From NCBI GenBank assembly GCA_040401595.1, contig JBBAOE010000008.1, forward strand, positions 65,694-129,693: a DNA stretch of 64,000 bases, given 5' to 3'. The stretch is from RFPW01 sp040401595. Its GTDB lineage: Bacteria; Pseudomonadota; Gammaproteobacteria; Burkholderiales; Burkholderiaceae_E. Shown here piece by piece: positions 54,166-63,640 of this stretch. A program made the position numbers and the translations under genes. Every line of letters begins with the position of its first letter. Position 1 is the first letter of the stretch. The notes below the pieces were generated by a model, which was not told the DNA's origin, ran no database searches, and was given only the letters and a program-made list of their open reading frames with translations.

Positions 54166-54216
54166 AACGCAACGGGTCGGCGGAGAGGCCGGCCCATCGT
54201 CGACGGGCGCGAGGAA

Positions 54217-55701
54217 TCAACTGGGCAACGCAGAGATATCGACTGCGTCGAGCACCGCGATGGACTCAACGTGTGAGGTCTGGGGAAACATGTTGACGAC
54301 CCCAGCCCCGCTCAGTTCCCAGTAGCCCGACTGAACGAGAATCGCGCAATCCCGAGCGAGCGTCGCCGGATTGCAGGACACGTAGACGATCCGTTTGGGC
54401 CGAACGACTGCGGGCTGCGCTGGCGATTCAAGCCCTTGCGCCGGCGGCGGCCGGTACGCGAGAAGTTGTACGACCGCCAGAGCCCCCTCCCGCGGCGGGT
54501 CAATCAGTAGCCGATCAAATGGCCGCTCGCCATTGAGCGTGGTCCAGCGCTCAACACCCCATTCGAAGAGATTCTCAACGGCAAACTGCACCCGGTCCGC
54601 GAGTCCATTGCAGCGGGCATTCTCGGTCGCACGCGCCACCAGGGCTGAACTGCCTTCGATGCCCACGACGCTGGCGGATCGGGTTGCCAGCGGTAGGGTG
54701 AAGTTACCCAGACCACAAAACAGATCGAGAACACGATCGCCGGGCTGAGGATCAAGCAGTTGCAAGGCCTTGGCGACCAGAACCTGGTTGATCTGATGGT
54801 TGACCTGGGTGAAATCGGTCGGTCGGTACGGCATGACCACGCCAAATTCAGGCAACCGATACGAGAGTCGGGAGTGCAAACCGACATCCGCCGGCGCGGG
54901 CAGCGCAGAATCGTTGGGCTGGGGCAGACCACTGGCAAAGAGCGCGACCGTATCCGGACCCTTCGCCTGAAGCCAGATCTCCAGGCGATGCAGGGTGGCG
55001 AACGCGCGCAAACTTATTTCATCCCGCGGCGAAGGGGGCTCCAGCACCCGCATGACCAGAGCAATGACGGCGTCATCGGCGCTCTCATCAGGGCGTTCAA
55101 GATCTGCCCCGATCGCGAGCTCGATCTGCGGCAGGCGCTCCCGAATATCAAGATCTCCGACCAGAACCCGCAGCAGGGGCAAGAGCGCGGACATCCGATC
55201 CGGCAGGACTCGACATTCTTTCATGTCGGCCACATAACTCGATCCCCGCTCATGAAACCCCACCAGAACGCCGCCCTTACGAGGGACGTAACGCACCGAC
55301 AGTCTTGCTCGGAAGCGGTAGCCCCATTGCGGGCCACTGATGGGACGAAAAATCTGCTGCGAGCGCACACGCCCAAGGTGCCACAGGCTGTCCTCCAGCG
55401 TGCGCTGTTTGACGGCCACCTGAGAGCGGGCGGCGAGGTGTTGCATCGAACAACCGCCGCAATTACCGAAATTCGGACAGAGCGGCGCCTCGCGCGCCGC
55501 TGAGGGCGCAAGCACTTCGACCAGTTCCGCGACCTCGAACTTGGGCTTGCGCCGCACGGTCCGGCTCCGGACCCGCTCGCCGGCTAACGCGTCGCGCACA
55601 AAGATCACCTTACCGTCGCGATGGCTCACGCCGCGCGCCTCCTGATCGAGCGATTCGATCAGGAGGGGTTCAGGGTCGACCGGAAAATCTGTTTTGCGCA
55701 T
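54217..55701 (-). CDS. rlmD: 23S rRNA (uracil-1939-C5)-methyltransferase RlmD
   Basis: SAM-dependent methyltransferase of the RumA/TrmA family, 494 residues. N-terminal TRAM domain; [4Fe-4S] cysteines in CPNFGNCGGCSMQHL near residue 77, SAM motif LDLFCGLGNFTLPLA near 335, LIDPPREGA near 405, and the catalytic Cys in YVSCNPATLARD near 445. ATG at 55701; a GTG at 55716 would add five residues. In many Burkholderiales rpoS lies between nlpD and this gene, but here only 45 bases separate them. Confidence 0.94.
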   Translation of the reverse strand: MRKTDFPVDPEPLLIESLDQEARGVSHRDGKVIFVRDALAGERVRSRTVRRKPKFEVAELVEVLAPSAAREAPLCPNFGNCGGCSMQHLAARSQVAVKQRTLEDSLWHLGRVRSQQIFRPISGPQWGYRFRARLSVRYVPRKGGVLVGFHERGSSYVADMKECRVLPDRMSALLPLLRVLVGDLDIRERLPQIELAIGADLERPDESADDAVIALVMRVLEPPSPRDEISLRAFATLHRLEIWLQAKGPDTVALFASGLPQPNDSALPAPADVGLHSRLSYRLPEFGVVMPYRPTDFTQVNHQINQVLVAKALQLLDPQPGDRVLDLFCGLGNFTLPLATRSASVVGIEGSSALVARATENARCNGLADRVQFAVENLFEWGVERWTTLNGERPFDRLLIDPPREGALAVVQLLAYRPPPAQGLESPAQPAVVRPKRIVYVSCNPATLARDCAILVQSGYWELSGAGVVNMFPQTSHVESIAVLDAVDISALPS

Positions 55702-55746
55702 GAAGCCCCGAAGCACCGGGTCGAGCGTGGGTCCTACCGTCCAGAC

Positions 55747-56604
55747 TTAACGCGGTGGCAGGATCGGGATGGGGTCAACCGGACGACCTTGACGGCGCAC
55801 TTCAAAGTGCAGCTTCGGGCGATCCGAATCCGTATCGCCCAGCTCCGCAATGCGTTGACCGCGAACCACCGAGGCGCCTTCCTTGACCAGGACTGCCCGG
55901 TTGTGTGCATAGACCGAGAGCAGATCCGCGGGGTGCTTGACGATGATCAGATTGCCGTAACCGCGAGGGCCCTGCCCGCTGAAAATCACCTTGCCGTCGG
56001 CCACTGCGATGACGGGATCACCAAGCGTTCCAGAAAGCGTAATCCCCTTGGTCTTTCCCGGCTCGAACGCTTGCAACACCCGTCCAGCCGCTGGCCAGAC
56101 CCACACCGATTCGGGCTCGGCGGGCATCGGGCGGGGTTCCACACGATTTTCAGCCCGCGCCTCTGGCGCCGCATTCTGGCTGGATTTCAGGCCAGAATCC
56201 GAACCGAGTGCCGCGCCAGTCCCTGGGTTTGGCGCCGCGCCCAATCCCGGAGATCCACCCCGCGGCGGCGTAGCGCCCGGCGTGCGCAGGGGCTCAAGCA
56301 CCAGGGGCGTGGTCTTGATACCGGAGCCACCCGGCATCGGCGAACCGATTCCTGCAACGCCAGCATCCGTGGCCGGTTGTGCCGGCTTGTCGAACGCAGC
56401 AGAACCGGCAGACCCGGAAAGAGCTGATGGGGCTGATAGGGCTGATGGGCGGCCGGTCCCGGGCGCGCTTGGACCAGCACCCGGCCGAATCCCCTGCTCA
56501 GATGCCAGCACCCCACGTGCACTCCGATTCTCGATGGGAGCCTGCCCCCCACCCGCACAACCGGCCAGCATCACCACAAACCCCATCCAAACTTGGTATT
56601 TCAC
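55747..56604 (-). CDS. nlpD: NlpD-like lipoprotein with a degenerate LytM (M23) domain, no LysM
   Basis: Outer-membrane lipoprotein probably activating the cell-separation amidase AmiC. 285 residues: lipobox MLAGC near residue 16, a 150-residue Gly/Pro/Ser/Ala linker, then a LytM domain (FEPGKTKGITLSGTLGDPVIAVADG, VYAHN, LHFEVRRQGRPVDP). The metal-binding His/Asp of active M23 enzymes are not all present, as in NlpD and EnvC. The LysM domain typical of NlpD is not seen. GTG at 56604 overlaps the pcm stop (GTGA) and has GAGGGA upstream. Confidence 0.85.
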   Translation of the reverse strand: MKYQVWMGFVVMLAGCAGGGQAPIENRSARGVLASEQGIRPGAGPSAPGTGRPSALSAPSALSGSAGSAAFDKPAQPATDAGVAGIGSPMPGGSGIKTTPLVLEPLRTPGATPPRGGSPGLGAAPNPGTGAALGSDSGLKSSQNAAPEARAENRVEPRPMPAEPESVWVWPAAGRVLQAFEPGKTKGITLSGTLGDPVIAVADGKVIFSGQGPRGYGNLIIVKHPADLLSVYAHNRAVLVKEGASVVRGQRIAELGDTDSDRPKLHFEVRRQGRPVDPIPILPPR

Positions 56605-57314
56605 GCCGTTCCCTCACGTAATGGCACAAATCGCGCATCCTCAAGAACCGTCAAGCGCCAGTCTTCTTGACCCGCCCGTTCAACCAGGTGCAGTGCCTGC
56701 TCTTCCCCGCCCACTGGTGCGATCAGCCGCGCGCCAATGGCCATCTGATGCAATAACGCCTCAGGCAGTTCGATTCCAGCCGCCGCAATCACGATAGCGT
56801 CAAACGGAGCGACCTGAGGCAACCCTTCCCGACCGTCGCCAAACGCCAGCCGAACATTGGCCAGGCGCAGGGGCGCAAGATTTTTGCGCGCGGTTTCATG
56901 CAACCCGCGAATCCGTTCCACCGAATAGACCTCACCGAACAAACGAGCCATGACCGCTGCCTGCCAACCACAGCCCGTCCCGATTTCGAGGACCCGCGCC
57001 CGCTTTCGGATATCGGTCGTCATCTGGGCGCTCACGGCCGTCAGCATGGTGGCAACCACAGTCGGACGCGAGATCGTCTGTTCATGCCCGATGGGCAATG
57101 CCACGTCTTCATAGGCGCGGCTGGCGAGTGCCTGATCCACGAAACGGTGTCGCTCCACGCCCCCAATCGCTGACAAGACAGCCGCATCCCGAATCCCAGA
57201 GGCGCGCAAGCGATCGATCATCCGCGAACGGGTGCGATCCGACGTCAGTCCCAGGCCGGCAGGCGGCGCGAGATCAACGACGCCTCTCGGCACCGTACGA
57301 CCCTGCGGATTCAT
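56601..57314 (-). CDS. pcm: Protein-L-isoaspartate O-methyltransferase
   Basis: Repairs isoaspartyl residues in aged proteins using SAM. 237 residues from ATG at 57314, or 243 from TTG at 57332. Substrate-side segment DVALPIGHEQTISRP near residue 75, SAM motif VLEIGTGCGWQAAVMA near 110, and AFGDGREGLP near 157. surE-pcm-nlpD is a conserved stationary-phase survival cluster. Confidence 0.95.
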   Translation of the reverse strand: MNPQGRTVPRGVVDLAPPAGLGLTSDRTRSRMIDRLRASGIRDAAVLSAIGGVERHRFVDQALASRAYEDVALPIGHEQTISRPTVVATMLTAVSAQMTTDIRKRARVLEIGTGCGWQAAVMARLFGEVYSVERIRGLHETARKNLAPLRLANVRLAFGDGREGLPQVAPFDAIVIAAAGIELPEALLHQMAIGARLIAPVGGEEQALHLVERAGQEDWRLTVLEDARFVPLREGTA

Positions 57315-57332
57315 CGGGGCTTTATCCGCCAA

Positions 57333-58109
57333 TCACTCCACCTGAAGATTCCATGGTGGCGCCGCCGGATTCGCCAGTCGCTCCTGAACCCAGGGCAAGG
57401 CTTGGCGGGCCGTGAGATCCACGTCCAGCGGGGTCACCGAAACCCACCCCTGTGCCGTTGCGTGAAAGTCCGTTCCTGGCCCTGCGTCGCGTGCCTCACC
57501 CGCGGGTCCAATCCACCAGATCGGCTCTCCGCGCGGATCCTGGCTGGCAACCACCGGCTCCGCTACATGCCGTTTGCCCAGACGCGTTGCGGCGATACCC
57601 CGCAAGTGATCCTTGGGCAGATTGGGAATATTCACATTCAACAGAGTTTTGGCCGGCGGATTCGAAGCCAGAAACCCTTCGACGACTTCGCGGGCGATCA
57701 GTGCCGCCCCGCTCAGATGAGCCCAGCCCCGGCCAACCAGCGAAAACGCGATGGCCGGCACGCCGAGCAGATATCCCTCCATCGCTGCCGCAACCGTACC
57801 GGAGTAAATGGTGTCATCGCCCATATTGGCGCCATCATTGATGCCAGAGACCACCAGATCCGGGCGGTGGTCGAGCATGCCGGTGATTGCCACGTGGACA
57901 CAATCCGTCGGGGTTCCATTGATGAACAGAAATCCGTTGGCGGCCCGACGCACCCGTAGCGGGCGGTCAAGTGTCAGGGAGTTCGACGCACCGCTGCGAT
58001 CGCGCTCGGGCGCGACCACGGTGACCTCACCCAGTTCCGCCATCGCCTGTGCGAGCGCAGCCAGGCCTGGGGAAAAATAACCATCGTCGTTGCTGATCAG
58101 AATACGCAT
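57333..58109 (-). CDS. surE: 5'/3'-nucleotidase SurE
   Basis: Stationary-phase survival nucleotidase and exopolyphosphatase, metal dependent. 258 residues: RILISNDDGYFSPGL at the N-terminus with the metal Asp pair, VVAPERDRSGASNSLTLDRPL near 35, PTDCVHVAI near 66, and VVSGINDGANMGDDTIYSGTVAAA near 85. ATG at 58109. Ordinary in every respect. Confidence 0.97.
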   Translation of the reverse strand: MRILISNDDGYFSPGLAALAQAMAELGEVTVVAPERDRSGASNSLTLDRPLRVRRAANGFLFINGTPTDCVHVAITGMLDHRPDLVVSGINDGANMGDDTIYSGTVAAAMEGYLLGVPAIAFSLVGRGWAHLSGAALIAREVVEGFLASNPPAKTLLNVNIPNLPKDHLRGIAATRLGKRHVAEPVVASQDPRGEPIWWIGPAGEARDAGPGTDFHATAQGWVSVTPLDVDLTARQALPWVQERLANPAAPPWNLQVE

Positions 58110-58148
58110 GCACGCATTCTAGGCCACCCGGCCCTTGCCTGCTCTGGA

Positions 58149-58613
58149 TTAACCGGTCGCAGGCCAGTCACGGATGTAGGCTTTGAGCATCCGGTTCTCG
58201 AAACTCTGCGCCTCCAGGACTGCACGTGCCAGATCGTGGAACGATATAACGCCCAATAACAGGCGCTCATCCATCACCGGCAGATAACGCTGGTGGCTCT
58301 CGATCATGATTCGACGCAGCTCATTGATATCCATTTCTGGCGTGGCAATGATCGGCTGTGCATTCATCACTTCGCGAACAACGATCTCGGCGACGGGCGG
58401 CGTTGGCCCCGTCCGATGTTCGCGCTGGCGAGATGCCAGCACCTGGATCACCTCCCGAAATGTCAGCATGCCGACCAAGCGACCACGTTCCATCACCACC
58501 AGTGAACCGATGTCGTGTTCAGCCATCACCATGACCGCTTCGGACAGCATCGCCTCGGGAGTGACCGTATAAAGAGTGCTTCCCTTGACTCTCAGGACCT
58601 CACGCACTTGCAT
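58149..58613 (-). CDS. Tandem CBS-domain protein
   Basis: 154 residues made only of two CBS domains (first about 8-65, LVVMERGRLVGMLTFREVI; second about 80-140, YLPVMDERLLLGVISFHDLAR). A single Bateman module usually binds AMP, ATP or similar nucleotides and regulates a partner. ATG at 58613 has GGAGGAG seven bases upstream, a strong site. Partner unknown; it lies between surE and an MFS gene on the same strand. Confidence 0.92.
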   Translation of the reverse strand: MQVREVLRVKGSTLYTVTPEAMLSEAVMVMAEHDIGSLVVMERGRLVGMLTFREVIQVLASRQREHRTGPTPPVAEIVVREVMNAQPIIATPEMDINELRRIMIESHQRYLPVMDERLLLGVISFHDLARAVLEAQSFENRMLKAYIRDWPATG

Positions 58614-58703
58614 CGACTTCTCCTCCCAAACTGTTCTGGACGATTGCCTGCATTGTGTGCGCAGACGCTGGGTTTGACTACCGCGTTCAATTAACGACCG
58701 CGT

Positions 58704-59849
58704 TCAAGCCAGACGCCTGACGAGCAGCGCACACGCCAGACCCAGCACACTGGCTACGGCCGCGCCCCACCACATCGCGGCGGGACCGAAGGCCTGCCAG
58801 AGCCAGGCTGCGCAGAGCCCGCCCGCAGTTCCGCCGAACCCATAGGCAACGACGGCATAGACCGCTTGAGCACCCGCCTGGGAACGGTTCCCGAACCACC
58901 GATGCAACATCGCGACCGATGCGCTGTGGTGTACCCCAAAGGTCAGGGCATGCAGCAATTGCGCCAACACCAACCACCCAAGGTCCGCGCCCGCCCAGGC
59001 AATCAGGACAAACCGTAATACCGCCCCCACGAAACTTGCCACCAGCAAGCCCGGAATTGCAAAGTGATCAAAGAGTCGACGTTGACCCAGAAACAGTCCG
59101 ATCTCGGCCGCGACCCCGACCGCCCAAAGCACCCCGATCGCCGTTCGGGAGTATCCCAGGCGTTCAAGATGCAGCGAATAAAACGAGTAGAGCGCAGCGT
59201 GCGCAAACACCATCCAGAACGCCGCGAACAACAAGACGATCGCGGCGGGCTTTAGCCAGCGCTCACGGGGCCGAGAGGCGTCCCGCACTGCGGGCGCAAC
59301 AGCCACAGCCGGAATCCATAGCGTGACCAGTAACAACAACGCTGCGAGCGCCGCCATCCACTGCGGCAACCGATGGATTCCGACCAGATCGAGCCAGGGT
59401 CCGGTGGATGCGACGGCACTGATGAAACCCACCGAGCCCCAAAGCCGCACCTGCCCATAGCGGCCCGGATCACCGCGCACCAGCCCCAGCGCGAGCGCTT
59501 CAGTCAGCGGACCCTGGGCACTGGTTGCAAAAAACAGAAGCAGCATCACCACAATGAAACCCGGGTAACCCTGTGCGAGCGAAAGCGCCAGCGCACACGC
59601 AACGGTCGCCAAGGCGCTTAACCGTAACAACTGAACATGGCGACCCGAGCGATCCGCTAACCATCCCCAACACGGCGGCGCGACGATGCGCAGAGCCTGT
59701 GGAAGCGCCATCAACACCCCAATCTGGGCGATTGACATGCCCTCGGCTGCGAACCAGAGCGCGAGGTAGGGGGAAAAAGCGCCGACGAACGCGAAATAAG
59801 CAAAGTAAAGCGCTGCGACCGAGCGCAGGCGAAGCCCCGGCAGAATCAA
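58704..59849 (-). CDS. MFS transporter, HcaT/LacY-like (MFS_1_like)
   Basis: 381-residue, 12-helix major-facilitator protein of the branch holding the phenylpropionate transporter HcaT. Landmarks: LYFAYFAFVGAFSPYLALWF, the loop motif GWLADRSGRHVQLLR between helices 2 and 3, and GPLTEALAL. The frame starts at TTG 59849, overlapping the aroC stop as TTGA; no better start is visible. Substrate unknown. Confidence 0.85.
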   Translation of the reverse strand: MILPGLRLRSVAALYFAYFAFVGAFSPYLALWFAAEGMSIAQIGVLMALPQALRIVAPPCWGWLADRSGRHVQLLRLSALATVACALALSLAQGYPGFIVVMLLLFFATSAQGPLTEALALGLVRGDPGRYGQVRLWGSVGFISAVASTGPWLDLVGIHRLPQWMAALAALLLLVTLWIPAVAVAPAVRDASRPRERWLKPAAIVLLFAAFWMVFAHAALYSFYSLHLERLGYSRTAIGVLWAVGVAAEIGLFLGQRRLFDHFAIPGLLVASFVGAVLRFVLIAWAGADLGWLVLAQLLHALTFGVHHSASVAMLHRWFGNRSQAGAQAVYAVVAYGFGGTAGGLCAAWLWQAFGPAAMWWGAAVASVLGLACALLVRRLA

Positions 59850-60949
59850 ACGCGCTGAGGCCCTGCAATGCGTGGCGTCGTCACGCTCACGTCACCACAC
59901 TGCGCGCGGTGGCGCAGCGCATGGTCCATCAAGACGAGTAGCAGCATCGCCTCAGCGATCGGCGTCGCCCGGATACCCACGCAGGGATCGTGGCGACCCA
60001 GCGTTTCGATCGTGGTGGGCTGCCCCGCGAGGTCGATTGACTGGCGAGGAATTCGGATACTCGATGTCGGTTTGATCGCGATCGAGACCGTCACCGGTTG
60101 ACCGGTCGAAATGCCACCCAGGACGCCGCCAGCGTGGTTGCTGCCGAACCCGTCAGGGGTGAGTTCATCGCCGTGCTCACTACCTCGTTGGGTCACGCAG
60201 GCAAAGCCCGCTCCGATTTCGACCCCCTTGACCGCATTGATTCCCATCATTGCGTGGGCAATATCCGCGTCCAGTCGATCGAACAAAGGCTCGCCCAGCC
60301 CCACCGGGACTCCGGACGCTTCTACAAACAATCGGGCACCGATCGAATCCCCAGCCCGGCGCAGTTCATCCATGTACGCCTCGAGCTGAGGGACGATGCC
60401 GGCATTGGGCGCAAAAAACGCGTTCTCATGGACCACAGCCCAGCACTCGAACGGAATCACGATCTCGCCCAGTTGACTCATGCAACCCCGGACCACGGTC
60501 CCGTAGGCTTGTGCGAGCCATTTGCGGGCAACCGCACCGGCGGCGACCGTAGCGGCAGTCAGACGAGCCGACGAGCGGCCACCGCCGCGTGGATCGCGGA
60601 TGCCGTACTTGTGATGATAAGCATAGTCCGCATGCCCCGGCCGAAACGACTGGGCGATGGCGGCGTAGTCTTTGCTGCGCGCGTCGGCGTTGTGAATGAC
60701 CAGTGCGATCGGGGTCCCGGTCGTCTGCCCCTCAAACACACCCGAAAGAATTTCGACTGCATCAGGCTCCTGACGCTGCGTGACATGGCGGGAGGTGCCC
60801 GGCCGTCGGCGGTCAAGATCGGGCTGAATATCGGAAGCATCCAGTGCGAGCCCGGGGGGGCACCCGTCGATGATGCACCCCAGCGCAGGCCCATGAGACT
60901 CACCAAAGGTGGTGACCCGAAAGAGCTCCCCGATCGAATTCCCAGCCAT
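59846..60949 (-). CDS. aroC: Chorismate synthase
   Basis: Reduced-FMN enzyme making chorismate from EPSP, the branch point to aromatic amino acids. 367 residues from ATG at 60949 (GAGG eight bases upstream); ATG at 60955 also exists. Signatures GESHGPALGCIIDGCPPG, RPGHADYAYHHKYGIRDPRGGGRSSAR and GSNHAGGVLGGISTGQPV are complete. Confidence 0.97.
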   Translation of the reverse strand: MAGNSIGELFRVTTFGESHGPALGCIIDGCPPGLALDASDIQPDLDRRRPGTSRHVTQRQEPDAVEILSGVFEGQTTGTPIALVIHNADARSKDYAAIAQSFRPGHADYAYHHKYGIRDPRGGGRSSARLTAATVAAGAVARKWLAQAYGTVVRGCMSQLGEIVIPFECWAVVHENAFFAPNAGIVPQLEAYMDELRRAGDSIGARLFVEASGVPVGLGEPLFDRLDADIAHAMMGINAVKGVEIGAGFACVTQRGSEHGDELTPDGFGSNHAGGVLGGISTGQPVTVSIAIKPTSSIRIPRQSIDLAGQPTTIETLGRHDPCVGIRATPIAEAMLLLVLMDHALRHRAQCGDVSVTTPRIAGPQRV

Positions 60950-61118
60950 GGTCATGCCTCACTGATCGATCACCATTGTATCGCGGCGGATCCGCCCCGT
61001 AGTTTGGCGCCACCAGAAGCCACTTGTCCAAGAAACTACCGATACACCGTATCCCGTGCCACAATTCGGACAGAATCCATCGCGCCGCGGCGCGATCCCA
61101 ACCGTTATCAGAGAGCCC

Positions 61119-61973
61119 ATGCAGCCCGCTTACACTCCTGCGCAATCCTCTCAGAAAGAGGACGATTTCGAGTCGCGATTCCTTCTCGCCGTCGAGAAAC
61201 TGGACAAAATCGCGAATCTGAACGACCGGCCTACCAACGTACCCTTCGAAACGGTTGCGGGCCTGCAGGCCAAAGCCGCCCGTTGCCACTCAGTCCATGA
61301 AGCCAACGCCGTGCTGTGGTTGGGCCAGGCATCGCTGGTCGACGCCTGGGCTCGAATCGCCCTCTTCCGGTTTCATGAAGTGGCGGATTGCTCAATCGAA
61401 CTGATCGCAGGCAACAAACTCCTTACGGCACCGTCGCTGGTAAGGTCTCTGTTCGAGCAGGCGTGCTTCGGTTTCGAGGTCGGCAGCGCGATCGTTCTGA
61501 TGGCCAAGGAAATCAAGCGGACCGATCTGCACCGCAAACTGCTGACATCGACAGATCACGAGATGGTGTTGTACCGCGCCATGTACGGCACGGCGTCGAG
61601 CGACAAGCTCGAGGCCAGTCGCATTATCGATCTTCGCATCATGCTTGGGATCCTGGCCAAAATCGAGGCCGAAGGTGGGGCGGACCGCGTGACCGAGGTC
61701 TGGACCAAGCTGAGTGACCTGACCCATCCGAACTCGCTGGGCCGATCAACCCTGTCGCGCCCGGAAAATATCAAAAGCACGAATGAATGGACGACAGGCG
61801 TCTACAACCCCAGCTGGGAATCCTCCGTCACCGCATTCCTCAAAAAAGTCATCACCTGGAGTATTGAGACGATGACCGACGGGATCGTCAAAGCCCAGGA
61901 AGCGGCGAACGATATCCGCAAGATCATCAATCCGCCAGCGACCGCGCCCACGCCCGCCAAGCAGGTTTTTTAA
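61119..61973 (+). CDS. Conserved-looking helical protein of unknown function
   Basis: 284 residues from ATG at 61119 with GAGAG nearby. I do not recognise the family. No signal or membrane segment; mostly helical, with a charged N-terminus and a Pro/Ala-rich C-terminus. The stretch APSLVRSLFEQACFGFEVG near residue 107 followed much later by LSDLTHPNSLGRSTL recalls HEPN-like/DUF5677 proteins, in which a helical bundle carries a late histidine, but this is only a resemblance. Its stop overlaps the convergent gltX stop by three bases. It is alone on the plus strand among housekeeping genes. Confidence 0.7.
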   Translation: MQPAYTPAQSSQKEDDFESRFLLAVEKLDKIANLNDRPTNVPFETVAGLQAKAARCHSVHEANAVLWLGQASLVDAWARIALFRFHEVADCSIELIAGNKLLTAPSLVRSLFEQACFGFEVGSAIVLMAKEIKRTDLHRKLLTSTDHEMVLYRAMYGTASSDKLEASRIIDLRIMLGILAKIEAEGGADRVTEVWTKLSDLTHPNSLGRSTLSRPENIKSTNEWTTGVYNPSWESSVTAFLKKVITWSIETMTDGIVKAQEAANDIRKIINPPATAPTPAKQVF

Positions 61974-63469
61974 GCGACGGTACTCAGTAGACGCTGGAGA
62001 ACGATCGCGCGGGGCATCGCAGCCAGCATCGTATCCACCGACGGCGTCTGGGCCTGCCCAAAGACGAGCAGGCGCACCGGTATGGCCAGCTGGGCCATTT
62101 TTAGCTGATGTTCAGCCAGGATGGATTTCATCGTCGCCGTGATGGTCGCGGGTACCCAGTCTGAATCCGGCAAGGCATCGAGCTTGTCGGCCAGCGCCCT
62201 GACCGCCTGAAGTGCGCCAGCGCTCAGATGCGTGGATCGATCGGTCTCCGTGACCGACGCTGGTCTGTAGAACAGTCCGACCCAATCGGCGAGCTCCTCA
62301 AGCGTCTGCGCGCGCTCGAACACCAGTGCACAAGCGGTGGCCAGATCGGGCCCGCAGCGAAGGTGACTCTCTTCCCAGCCGCGCGTGACCAGATGCGGCA
62401 TGAGCCGCCCTGACAGTTCGGCGGGCCCCAGGCGTTTCATCCACTGCGCGTTGACCCAACGCAATTTATCGAAGTCCAGTTGCGCAGGGGATCGGCTGAT
62501 CTGTGCAGCATCAAACCACTGCACCAGGTCATGGCGATCGAAAATCTCCGCATCGCCGTGGCTCCAGCCCAATCGCGAAAGGTAGTTCACCATCGCCTCT
62601 GGTAAGAAGCCCTGCGCGTCGTATTGCACGACTGAGGTCGCACCGTGACGCTTGGAGAGCTTCTCACCATCAGGGCCGAGAATCATCGGCAGATGGCCAT
62701 AGGCTGGTTCCTGCCCGCCAAGCGCACGCAGGATGTTGATCTGACGCGGCGTATTGTTGACATGGTCATCACCCCGGATGACGTGTGTGATCGCCATGTC
62801 AAGGTCGTCAACCACAACGCAGAAGTTATAGGTTGGCGTGCCATCGGCGCGCGCGATCACCAGATCATCGAGTTCCACGTTCGCAATCGAGATCGGACCC
62901 TTGACCAGATCGTCCCAAACAACCGCACCATTGTCTGGATTGCGAAACCGGATCACCGGCGCAACCCCAGCGGGTGGCGACCACCCTGCTCTGGCCGCAT
63001 TTTCCGGCCGCCAGCGTCCGTCATAGCGAGGCTTTTCACCCTGAGCCCGTTGCGTCTCCCGCATCACGTCCAGTTCTTCCGGCGACGCCCAGCAGCGATA
63101 AGCCGACCCCTGGTCGAGCATCTGAGCGATCACTTCACGGTAGCGATCCATCCGCTGGGATTGAAAAATCGGGCCCTCATCCCACTCGAGATTGAGCCAG
63201 TGCATTCCGTCCATAATCGCCTGAACAGCGGCCGGGGTTGACCGCTCGAAATCCGTATCTTCGATCCGCAAAATGAATTGACCGCCATGCCGGCGCGCCC
63301 AGGCCCAGGCATAAAGCGCGGTGCGAGCGCCCCCAAGATGAAGGTCTCCCGTCGGGCTCGGCGCAAATCTTGTGCGTACTGGCCGCGTAAGTGCCTCAGC
63401 GGGCGTAGGCGCTGCGATCGGGTTTGGCTTGAAAGCTTCGGTGCTGGCCGAATAAGGCGTAGGGTTCAT
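61970..63469 (-). CDS. gltX: Glutamyl-tRNA synthetase
   Basis: Class I synthetase, 499 residues. HIGH-type motif PSPTGDLHLGGART near residue 36, KMSKS-type motif GEKLSKRHGA near 270, and the GIDDW-like YNFCVVVDDLDM region. ATG at 63469 is preferred over the frame extension to 63505. An N-terminal tail of about 28 residues precedes the catalytic core, slightly longer than usual. The tRNA-Val gene begins 96 bases upstream on the other strand. Confidence 0.97.
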   Translation of the reverse strand: MNPTPYSASTEAFKPNPIAAPTPAEALTRPVRTRFAPSPTGDLHLGGARTALYAWAWARRHGGQFILRIEDTDFERSTPAAVQAIMDGMHWLNLEWDEGPIFQSQRMDRYREVIAQMLDQGSAYRCWASPEELDVMRETQRAQGEKPRYDGRWRPENAARAGWSPPAGVAPVIRFRNPDNGAVVWDDLVKGPISIANVELDDLVIARADGTPTYNFCVVVDDLDMAITHVIRGDDHVNNTPRQINILRALGGQEPAYGHLPMILGPDGEKLSKRHGATSVVQYDAQGFLPEAMVNYLSRLGWSHGDAEIFDRHDLVQWFDAAQISRSPAQLDFDKLRWVNAQWMKRLGPAELSGRLMPHLVTRGWEESHLRCGPDLATACALVFERAQTLEELADWVGLFYRPASVTETDRSTHLSAGALQAVRALADKLDALPDSDWVPATITATMKSILAEHQLKMAQLAIPVRLLVFGQAQTPSVDTMLAAMPRAIVLQRLLSTVA

Positions 63470-63565
63470 ACGACGGATTTTATCCGACCCCGGTTTCAAG
63501 CGCACAAGGGTGTGACATACTTATCGGCTGGACTCTCGGCGGAAATCGCGTATTCGCGACCGCAG

Positions 63566-63640
63566 GGGCGCGTAGCTCAGTGGTAGAGCACTGCCTTCAC
63601 ACGGCAGGGGTCAGGGGTTCGAAACCCTTCGCGCCCACCA
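63566..63640 (+). tRNA. tRNA-Val (anticodon CAC)
   Basis: 75-base cloverleaf with CCA encoded. Acceptor GGGCGCG/CGCGCCC, D-arm GCTC-AGTGGTA-GAGC, anticodon stem CTGCC/GGCAG with loop TTCACAC giving CAC (GUG codon), T-arm AGGGG-TTCGAAA-CCCTT. The sequence after it drops in G+C. Confidence 0.97.

Noticed and set aside
60098..61300. 400-codon plus-strand open frame
   Set aside because: Mostly antisense to aroC and running out of phase into the unknown gene at 61119; no family resemblance.
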